Assembly (NCBI RefSeq): GCF_032362555.1
Contig: NC_083526.1
Coordinates: 4,050,001-4,114,000, forward strand
From: Amyelois transitella
Lineage: Eukaryota; Arthropoda; Insecta; Lepidoptera; Pyralidae
Direction: 5' to 3'
Length of the DNA: 64,000 nt
How positions within the stretch are numbered: the stretch's first letter is position 1; each line of letters begins with the position of its first letter. Position numbers and translations under genes: made by a program. The notes below the pieces were generated by a model. It did no database searches and had not been told where the DNA came from. It worked only from the letters and a program-made list of their open reading frames with translations. Shown piece by piece: positions 25,901-37,900 of the stretch.

Positions 25901-28900
25901 TAGGAACAGATGTAAGACATGACTTCTTTGAAGCTGAATATTTTATCGGCACGTCTGCCGTCGCATATGTCATACTCCTTGTATCCTGGAAAAGGAACGT
26001 TGAATTTATAGGTACTACTTAAATAAGCCCTTTAGGTTAGGCTAGTCAGTGGTTACCGCTACCATGGATACGTACAAAGTTTTAATTTAATTGCCCAGCT
26101 TGCATGAAGAGAGTTATGAATGTGCATGAGGCGAAAGAAGTATGCAGAGATCATGGCAAGTGGATAGATGTGGTCTGTGCCTACCCCTCATGTAATTTAC
26201 GTATAAGTGTTATGGAGTTTATACTGACTTATATTATTCCGATTTTATGACGAAAATAATCTGCAGAAAAATTACCAAACTCATTAGGAGGGATAGTGTC
26301 TCTGCAGGGAACTGTTCTATTTTAACTCAATTTGATTAGCGGAATTATAAGATTACAACTAGAACTTGGACACCAAAGTATATCAACTTGTCGCAATAAA
26401 AGCGGTCCATCAGTTAGTACAGTCAACCACATATTAGGTTACCCTGCATGGAACTCTAAGACGTGGTAATAGTGACGAATTTGCAATAAATTTCTGTATT
26501 GATGTTATATTTCTACGGCACAAATCTCAATAGCGAGTAACCTATATCACCCAAGTAAAGTGTCTAAAAATTGGAGGTTCAGTCGGTTGTTAAACTGACT
26601 GAATTTTGTTGCTCACATTACTTCTTTTTTTTAATTATAATAACAAATGTCAATTCTATTCTTAAATAACTAACGTAATAAAAATAACGTAGAAAAACTT
26701 ACTAGCCATGATGACGGACGGGTTAATTGGGATTATTGCTTCAAAACGTCTTCCTAAATTTAGAAAATGTTTTATTTCTTTATTTTTTCAATTATTTCAT
26801 TATTCTAGGGATTTTTTTTAGTTTTAACTTAATAAATATTTTGCTATTGTAAAATTTGTAAAGCCCACATTTTTGAAATGATCTGACACTCAGCTATGTC
26901 AACATTTTTCTTTTCTATCAATGTTTCGAAAAAAAATCATTAAAAACGTAGGTATTCTTGTTTAAGAATTTTATTATTAAAAATGTACCCATTGGGCATT
27001 CTGACAAATTTTTGCACGTAAATGTTACAAAATTAGTAATAATTAAAGTAATGCTACTAAGGTTTCCTTGACTAATATTTTGATTTTTGTAAATATCTGT
27101 TGCTGCAATAAAATTCAATATATATTATGTGGCTTACTCATACAATAAATTAAAAATGTACAACCTACGTATAAAAACCTTGGAAAAGGTTATCGGCTCA
27201 ATGATTTTCATATACTAGCGTCGTTTTATTATTATAACATTCTAAAGTTAATTTTAGACTATCAAATCTAATTTTGTTGGATCTCGAAATCATAAATACC
27301 AGAGTTTCTCATTTGAGTGCGTCAACTCTTGCAACTATTCACATTTAAAATTAATTTAAAAGATTCGTTTCCGACAAGAAGAAAATGATGAAAACTTCTG
27401 GTGGCTTTCACAAAGGTCTGTGGCCTAAATTCGTCTGAAGAACTTCTTTTCGTAAATAGAAAAAAAAAACAAATCGGGGTTATCCTGGCGATAGGTCAGC
27501 TTCCCCCTTAAAGCTGGAAAGATGTAGTCCCATAATTTTATGTTTGAATCTGGGGTACCTAAACTCAAGTAAAATTAAAGCAGATCGAATTTGTAGTCAC
27601 TTCAAATTAATATTCTGGCCCAGATAAAAGACACAATAACTTATATTTCGATATTATTATGTCCCACAATTTCTATATAAAGTGTGATATTTACGATTAT
27701 TTTATTAAACTCTGAAACATTTATAGGTCATTGTGTTATATTATTATGGTTTATTGATAGTTAATACTACGAGGGTTGTTACATAAGTATAGTCATAATA
27801 ATAAGATTGTGATATAAATTACAGCCTGGCAAACATTTTTATGTCTCTGTCCATAGAGTCATGATAGTAGTATGCAATAGACATGTTAGGTACATTACTA
27901 AATGAAAGTTGACATCGTGCCCCGGATATCCTACCACCAATACCCAAGGATCTATACTATACTTATAGTCCAAGTTACTACATATACTCCGCTCTTGCTC
28001 TATTACATACATCTGATAATGCAATATTAGTGGCGCAGCGGCAGTACGCATGTTGTGACACCGGAGGTCCCGGGTTCGAATCCCGGCCAGGGGATGATTA
28101 GAAAAGAACTTTTTCTGATTGGCTTGGGTCTTGGATGTTTATCTATACCTATAAGTATTTATTACAAAATATAGTATCGTTGAGTTAGTATCTCGTAACA
28201 CAAGTTTTGAACTTACTTCGAGGCTAACTCAATCTGTGTAATTTGTCCCGTATATATTTATTTATTAGTGGCTAAATGACTAAACAATTACACTATATTA
28301 GTGAATGATGTATGAACCGATGAATCGACTAAAAAGAGTAAATTTCCATTAGACCTTCATTAAGCATCTACTACATTAATACATAAATATTCTGGACACA
28401 ATTCTTTATTTTGCTGTAAACGCAACATATAATTTTATTTAAAAAATACGGCATATTTTTGTAGTGTTCCACTAGTTTAAAGCATAATGTCATCTCTAAA
28501 CTAACGTAAACCACCAGATTTGACTATGTGACTAACAAACCGACGTCCTGCATTCCATAGTGACGTCTAACACGTAGGATTGAAAGTTCAGTTTAAAAAT
28601 AAAAGTGTATGCTTTCGTTGTGTGTTGTAAAATGATTTAAGTAGTTATAAATAGACAATTAATATTGTTGTTTATTTACAAAGACAATAGGTAGGTAAGG
28701 AATATTAGGAACTATATTCATCAAACCAAAAGCCCAGGTTGACCGATTAAAGAAACACGTAAAGTTGTTTCCCAATATATAAATATGATCCATTGATTAC
28801 GTCTTTATCCCTTTCAAGGTAGAGAAAGCTGACAGTTTTGAAAGGCCTACTGGGAACATGAAAATGTACGTAAATCAAAGACATTTTAAAATAACATAAC

Positions 28901-31900
28901 TCTCAACTGCAAATGTTTCAAAAAAGGTTCATGTTTCAACAGCAAACATTGGCGGGAAATAACGACAAAATTAATGGACACCTTTCATTTGATAGCCCAA
29001 AAATGTGGTCTCCTTCAGTAAATAATAAAATTTATCACAATCATCAAAATCTACTTTCCATTTTCGACTCTGCAGCCTTTAGATAAGTTCGAGTTACGAA
29101 TCAAATTTCAAAAGCAATGGTTACTGCAGGAATGTCATAAAAGATTTGACGACTGAAGTATAAATTAATGAAAACACAGAAGCCCTTTTTTTACAAGGTG
29201 TAGGTGGAGACTATGTCCTTCTTGCCACGGTTTCCTACATATATACGTGTGTAGGGTACTCTTGACTCTTGACTTGACTTGATTCACAAGAACATTCCCG
29301 ATTTAAACACACACGTTATTCTGAACGTGACCTTCCAACGTTACCAGTTACACTGTCCATGTAAATGCTTTGTTAATCGACTTACTAAAATTCAAACCAT
29401 AATTTAACAAACGTCTGGTCTTTCGCTATTTAGGTAGATTTTTGTTACTGATCTTACTTCTTAACCTGAAATCTCGCGATCGAACTCAATCAGGTTAATA
29501 TGAAAATTGGATTTCGTCATTCAAATTCACTTCGGTTTTGATTATTTTATATAATATAATTATTGAGTCACAATCCCGATGAAATTAATAAGATCGAGAA
29601 ATTTCTATTCTCTCGTTATTTTTAAACAAGGTTCAGGCAAATAAACGGCCACAAACAGATACTTTTTAATATGCCATGAAATGACATAGTTAATTTAACA
29701 TTCGGATGTTTCAATAGAAAACATCGATATTTAGGGTGTGTGGTAAATCGCGTTACATATTGAAAGACATAATAAATTATGAATACGCTTCACTTTAAAA
29801 AATATAAAATCCACAACATACTAGTCGAACATTGTAACAAAGCCTTTTGTATTATAATATTATGTTCGTTCTTTTACAAAAAGTGACCAATCTTAAAATA
29901 AAGATGAGTCATAATGAAAATTCAAGAGAATCAGCTATATCCAGAGGTATCATTAAACTAATGACCCATGATATAAGTCAATTTCCAAGTAAAACCCAAA
30001 GCCCAGGGGCCATGTGACCTCATCCGTGAAATTCGCGCCTTCTCAGAAATCGCTGTTCCCGAGCCAAATTATATAGATTTAAAAATATCACTTTTAATTT
30101 CATTACTCATAGGCCGTTGACTCAAAGTCGTGTGATGTTTAGAAATTAATCATTTATATTAAATAATAAATCGTCCTAGATTCGGTTTGATTGGATAATT
30201 TTCCTTTGAAAATATACCTGTCTCTTAATGCTTCTTTTTTCTACATCAGCGTACCTATTCGAAGAAATAAGTAACGTTTTTATCGTTCTTCTTCGTCCTG
30301 GCAGTCCTGGTATAGTAGTCCTAGTTACATCCTTCTTTCTCTGGTGAGGAGGCCGGGATGCTCCTTCTATCTATTATCCTGGATTGGGTTTAGTTAGCCG
30401 TGTGCAGTGTATAGTGCCGTATGGTTCCCAGCACCAAAAGAAAAAAGAATAGGATCATTTCATCTCCTTTCCATGGATATTGTAAAAGGCGACTAAGGGC
30501 TAGCCTTATAAATTGGGATTCTTCTTTTAGGCGACAGGCTAGCAACCTGTCGCTACTTGAATCTCAGTTCTATCATAAGGCCAAACAGCTGAATGTGGCC
30601 TATCAGTCTCTTCAGAACTGTTAGCTATATCTACCCCACAAGGGATTTAGACGTGACTATTATATGTGTACATATATGTTTGGGTTAGTCAGCGATGTTA
30701 GCATGGCACGCGCGACGCTGTTTTTATCGCGCGATAATCGATTCGCCTTTTATTATGACGTGAAACGGGATAGCGATAGTTTATCGCGCGATATGAAGCG
30801 CCTCTAATCTAACCTCCGCATATTATAGTATATATTGTAGGTATAGTCCGCATAATTGTAGTAGGTACGATTTTCGTACACAGTGAAGGAATAAAGAGTA
30901 CTAATCTTGTTTTCAATTTTTCATGAATGTGATGCACATTCATGAAAATTTAAAACAAGACTAGTCCAGCATAGAGTAATGAAGTAAAACCCAAATAAAC
31001 AGTGGCCCGCGCCTCTCGGCGGGTCGCCAACAATTTGACGGTCTGTCTGGACGCACACGAAAACTACACCAACTAATAACAGTTTAAAATAGTAATTATA
31101 ACTTGGAGGACAGTGTTAATTGTATTTTTGTACTCTGGTTATATTTGGCTGGCCAAAGTCTATCAATTCCAATTGCTTAAGCTACTCGTATGTAACTTAA
31201 AAAGCGTGCCCGTTTCATGGTGTACATTAATTTTGAACCATAAATCCTACTTCCTACTAATATTATAAATGCGCAAGTTTGTGAGTATGTCAGGATGTCA
31301 GTATGGATGTTTGTTTCTCTTTCACGCAAAAACTACTAAACCGATTACGATGAAATTTGGTTTGGTAGCTGAAGATCCAGAATAATAGGCAACTTTTTTC
31401 TTTATAGGTTCCCGCGGGAATGGTTATTATATTCCCGCGGGAACCTATAAAGTAAAAATATAAATAAATAAATATATACGGGACAAATTACACTGATTGA
31501 GTTAGCCTCGAAGTAAGTTCGAAACTTGTGTAAAAAAATATATATTCAGGACATAGCTATGCCATTCGTGTGGTTAATAGTTCCTTATATGGTAAATGCG
31601 AAAGTAAATTTTGTTTGTTTGTTATATTTTCACGCGTTATATACTGAACCAATCTTCTTGGAAATTCGCGATATATATAATTAAAAGCCTGACATATGAA
31701 GAAGGACATAGGGTACCTTTAATTCCGGTAAATACCGTCATAGTTTGAATCTGTATTCTTTCGTAGGTGGCGCTAAATTCGTGCGGACGGATCCGCGGGT
31801 AAAAGCTAGTTGAATATATTTCGTATTTCCACACAACTAATTCAGCTTTATGTTTAGACAATCTGCCTTTTAATCTGAAGGCATCTGGTTATTAAAAATG

Positions 31901-34900
31901 TATGGAAGGCATGCAATAATTCAAACTATCTGTTCTTATCATACGAAATATGCTCTCTTTACGGGTCTTTAAGCTTTGAAGACAATCCAAAAAAAGAAAG
32001 ATAATCTCTTTCATTAGAGCTTATTTGGGATTTCCCTTGTAAACGACTATAAGCCTAAGAAAAATTACCCAGTCAATGTTTGTAGGGGCTTATTTTTCCA
32101 TTAGAATAAGCAAATCTCTTTATAAATTCTCAATGGGATAACAATGCCCGCAAAAGCAAATCTGTATGGTACAGTGTTGAGACAATTACAAAAAAAAAAG
32201 AATTATAATTGGTGCATTGAACTTCGACGACAAAAATACAACTCTATCATTACACAATCACGTAATAAGAGAGTACTAATGTACAGAAAGGACATTCAGG
32301 CCACCAGATATAGTACTCGTGACCAATCTGCTGGTCTATACTTTGGGCAAAAAGTAATTCTTTCTGTTCAAAGGGTCAATGCAACTAAAAATTTTGGATA
32401 CTTTGAAGGTTGTCCCTAGTACATTCTAGTAAATAGCGACCCGCCCCGGCTTCGGACGGATAGCATTTAAACATAAGAAATTTCCAATATTTCAAACTAG
32501 AACAAAATCCGTCCACATCTTTCCGAGATTAACCTATACATACATAGATAGTTCTTCGTTTTAACGTCTAATCCAACGGTTTCTCCAACTTACAAAAATC
32601 CTTGTTGGGAAATGGATTTACTTCGAACACTCGACAAATGACAAACTACAACCTAAATTCTTATCTTATCCAATTAAACATGATTACTTATCTGATTGCT
32701 TATAAAATCATGAAAAGCTTTCACGGCAAGCTTTTAACCAAATTCAGAACATAGTCACCAGGTAACTGTTATCAAACAAATGATATAGATATTAAATACC
32801 TGGAAAGCATGGATAGATACGAGTATATTCATGCCTTTCCTCCCAAAAAGATAACTAGATTTAAAAAGCTTACCCAAATTTTACAAATGCGAAATATATG
32901 GTAGTGTTAAACATATATCAGTTTGCACACGACGAAACAAGACAGGTGCAGTTCTAAAAATAATATTTAAAAAAATATTTCATAATGTTTGTCAAGAGCA
33001 AGGCGTAAAATAGGATGAATCACAACCTCCAAAATATAGTTTATTTTACTGCGGCGCTTAAGCACCTAATCTGCTTTTATGAGCGTGCCAAAACTGACAA
33101 TTAGTTAACTCTTGTTAATATTGATCGTATTCAGTTATTATTTTTTATAAAACTTTATTGAACTCTTACAATACAACAGCTGAAAGGATCTTCTCTCAGT
33201 TATCGTTTAGAAAGCTAACGAACGAATACATAGGTACATATCAATTTAAAATATCAAGACACAGAACGGTCAGAAAAGTTTTAACATTGTAAAATTGTAC
33301 GAGTATGTAAGTAACTTCCTTCTGACATTTGCCCCGGTAGAAAAGCTGACCCCAAATAAGTGATAGGAAAATACACATAACTAACAATTCTTATAGGTAA
33401 ACTAATAAAGTTGGGATTATTTTAGGCGATGCGCTAGGAACCATTATTTGAACCTTAATTCCATTAATAAGCCATACAGATGAAAGTGGCCTTTCTAATG
33501 ACGTGATTATATGAATGTATGCCCTTAAGCAGTCCAGATTAGCGAAAGCGTTAATAGTGATAACAATAACTGTACGTCGATCATATAATCGTTTACTTGT
33601 ATTGTTTATGTTAACGATCTGTGACGTAGTCACCTTGGCATACTGAAATATCGGAGATAAATTTAACACGCCCGGCCCTGACTTTATAATACCCTGAAAT
33701 TCCCTAAAAACCCTCATAAAAGATAAAAATTATAAAAGAAAGCACTTCTTAAAAACAAATGTGGGTTCCGCAGCCGGTTGCATTTAAATATCACATTTAA
33801 GGGGTTAATAGATGCAACAGTCACGAAAAGACTTAAAGGCCACGTTTAGCTAAAAAGATGGTGACGAGGTCGCTAGTGAAAATAATTTTAATTCTAAAAT
33901 CCAAGTTTAATTACTTTTTAACATTTCAAGATACAAGCACCAAGATCTTATGACATTATTTATTTCTCTTAATTCCCATTACAGATCGTGAAAAATCAGA
34001 AGTTCGTTACATCACTATAATACCTACCATAATACCCATATTAGACAAAGCACCAACGACGACATTTTTGTTCGCCATTTACATAAATGAATAATGAGAG
34101 CCCGCATAATTTTATATTTCTCGTAATTTGACGTAGGGCTTCCTTCTTGGATAAAGATTAAGATTAGGTAGTAACAGTCAATCTGAAAAAAGTATAATAC
34201 AATACATATGTACATAAACCACGCCTTTTTCTCGGGGGGCAGGCAGAGACTACTTCTTTCCACTTGCCACGATCCCTGCATACTTCTTTCGCTCATCCAC
34301 ATTCAAAGCTCTCTTCATGCAAGCTCTTCGGTTTCGGGTACTCTTGACCTGAAGAACGTACGAGTATCTTGATCAAATAGGATACATTCTGGCAAAATTT
34401 ACTCAATCCGAGATGCGGGCAAGGCTAGTAAGTAATATTATATATTGTCATGAAAAAATATAGGTCAAGAAATTATGGTTAAATTAAAACACAGGGTTTC
34501 ACCGTATGATCTAAATATACATAAGTTAGATACAATACGCCTCTTTCACAGAGGGGTAGGCAGAGACTACATTCCACTTGCCACGATAACTATATACTTC
34601 TTTCGCTTCAACCACATTCATAACCCATGCAAGATGACATAAAAATAGACCAAATCTATTTATTCTGAAGTTTCTAATATGGAACCCTAAAATAGCGTAG
34701 AGAATCTTTTCCTCATCTTATTTTAACAACTCCGAAACTTCTCTAAAAGTCTGTTAACACACTGAGTACTTCCCAACATGGGAACATTATAACTTTTTAA
34801 TAATAAAACCGAATGGCTTAAGTTGCGAATTAAACTTGGTAATCTGTTGCGATCAAGGTTAATATTATATAATGTTTTTTATTAAAAGTTTAGGTTGTAC

Positions 34901-37900
34901 CAACCTTTAACCAAAACTTGTTCTGTATTCTATTAAAATCCTAGACAACAGTCGGAAAATTGGAATTAAGTTTACAGGCACTGTCATGTTTACATTGTTT
35001 ATTTTTTCACGAAATAACAAATAATATAAATCTGATATTTTTTATCATTTGTTGTTACTAGCTACTATACCGAACTTCTTGAAATTTCGCACATGAGTTG
35101 GAAGTAAGATACAGAATATCATCATCACTACATAGTATAAAACAAAGTCGCCCATTTTGTCTGTAGTCCCTTCGTATGCATAAAACTTTAAAACTACGCA
35201 ACGGATTTTGATGCGGTTTTCACTAATAGAAAGAGTATTTTCTCCGACAGGTTTTTATATATATGAAATACATTGAAACTATATTAGCTGAGTTATAGCG
35301 ATTTATGTCCAAGAAGTCAGAAAAAAAATCTAATTGAAGATTGCATTTGTGCGTGCGCCGCTTTTACCGTTGGATACAAGTAAGAACAATGTATAGCAAA
35401 AACATTGGTCTTTATTAGTTCTACAAAAAAGTCCGCGATGCAGCTTTTTTATTTAAGTCACAAAAACTACTTTTCTGTATTAAAAAAACATTTAATTCGT
35501 TGGGTGATGTTTAACTGGTGATATAACCAATAATACATATATCCTTATCAAAATAAGTAAGTTCATCATCACGAGCATTTAATTTAGATTATTTTTGCAG
35601 TTTACAGTGTGTTATTTAGACATATAGTTTAGGAGATATGGGAAAGAGAAGTTATTGTGAATTGAAAATTAGTATCCAATATGTGTTGGTGCGTTGACTG
35701 TATTTGTCGAAGTAGCGGGATACACGCAAACGAAGTTGCGCGGGTCAGCTAGTTATCCAATAAGAAAATACTGACTCATGGGATGTCCTATAATTTTAAA
35801 ATAAATAGTTGCTCATCAAATAATCATCACGGCTTCCTGCTTTTTAAATTAATAAAAAATCCGATGTATAAAATTTGCCAACATTTACTTGATACCAGTA
35901 AAAAATGTTTTTCTACTAAATACTTTTAAGCATTTAAACACCCAATAAGTCGCTTAAAATAAGTAAGTACTTAATGCTATCAAAAATAATACCTCCCACA
36001 TAGACGCGTTCAGATTGTAAAAGCAATTTCCTGTTTACTCAGTCTCCCTGTCGACAGAAAAGTGAGAGTCCATTCTGTAGATTACTTTAAAGATGAAAAG
36101 TCCTGTGGGCTGAACATCGAAACAAACAAGATAAGAAACAAATAATTATTCTTTTACTGAAACCAATATCGAAAGGAAAAAAAAAAATCTTATTTAAAAC
36201 TGTTGGCTAGTTTCGAAAGTGGCCGAAAGGGAAAAATTACATACAATTGTAATATGTTCATGGCTTTACCCCGTACGGGGTGGACAGAGCTAACTGTGTC
36301 GGTAAGACTGAAAGGCCACGTTCAGCCAAAGAGCAGCAACTGGCACACACTATGTTTTTCTTTGCTCTTCGCGTCTTTTATCCTTATGGGATAGACAGTC
36401 TACAGTCTCGAAAGGGCCCGAAAGCCACGTTCGCCAACTAAGGTAATGATTGATTAGGTACGTACGTAAATAATAGTAATTTACATACATATAGTCACGT
36501 CTTTATTCCTTGTGGGGTAGACATGAAGTATACCCATTCGGTACAAAAACATAATGAGTGCCAGCAGTTTTTCTTTTCATGCAGATTGTAAAACTCAATC
36601 AAAGGTAAGACTGTTAAATTTGGGATTCTTCTTTCAAGCTCTAGCTAGCGTCTAGTAACCTGTTTCTATTTGAATCTTATGGCCTTTCAATCTTTTGAGA
36701 CTGTTGTCTTTGTCTACCCCTGAGGTCTACCCCATAAAGGATAAAGACGTGATTATACGTAATGTAAACGTATACAAGTGTGTTGATACATATTTCAATA
36801 TTCCCTAAGCGTCAGAATATAGCACTAAAACTACTTATAAGACATAAGCGGATGTACGTAACCCAAGTAAAGTTTTAGCAACTAGGACGTGTGTTATGTC
36901 CAATATACCCAGCCCGCTGAAACTTAACGTATTCCTTACGGGGCAGAGGTCGCAGGGCTGCCAAATAAACACATTTTATGTAACATCAACATCATTTTCT
37001 TTGATGTACATACTCGTAAATATATAAATAAATCAACGTAGGTATAAAAAAGGAAATTGACTGACATATTTACGCACAACCCAAACCGCTGGGTCTGGAG
37101 ACTTTAAAATTGGCATGATGTTAAGAATAAGTAATTAGGGTTTTCCTAAATTCGTGGTAACGTAACTTGTCGCACTTTTTTCGTTTCACGCGAGCACTTC
37201 CACAGACGTATCTTCTTAAGTTAAACATATTTATAAGCATTAGGTTAACATAGCATCATGCACATAATTTCGATTTTTTATGAACATTTCGTTCAAAAAA
37301 GTCATAAACTGGCACCTTTTGCATATCATTCTCCAGCCATTTGTTTATTTAAGTAGGTAGGTACTTGGTCCACCTATAATCACTACTTATATTGAAATAG
37401 GGAGATCAAATAATTACCCAGAGCGACACCAGTCTTAATTATCTCCTAATCCTAACCCATTTTGAAATATGGTTACACTTTCCGTTGCCCGAAATGTGCA
37501 GTAGATATGTCTGTCTACCCCTACGCGAAAGAGGCGTGATTTTATTTATATATCTTTGTATCCTTACAGCCCTGTGACAGTAGAAGTTCAAGGATTGCAG
37601 TACGAACTTGTGATTGTCTTAGATTGATTTCGTTGTTTGAGCGCTCGCTCGGAATATACAGTTCAAAGCTACGACGGAGAACTTAAATAAACTACTTATC
37701 AATTTAGCAGTAATTTCGCTAATTGATCTAAAAATATTCGTGAACGATGAAAGCTCAAAGTAAATGATTATATTAGTTTTGAGTTTTGACAGACGGATCA
37801 GACGGCTTCAATAAATAAATTTATTGCGCATACAAAACACAAATAGCCAAGTAGATGCACAAATGCACATACTAAGATTTAAACGAATAGTGGGTTAGAA

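Noticed and set aside
30421-30624. 67-aa plus-strand open frame
   Set aside because: It lies entirely within the reverse family B element at 30414-30665. The same frame shape recurs in other copies, so it is repeat-derived.
32144-32419. 91-aa basic open frame in the K2P intron
   Set aside because: It contains a poly-Lys run from an A tract and has no recognisable domain or good splice signals. It is most likely chance in AT-rich DNA.
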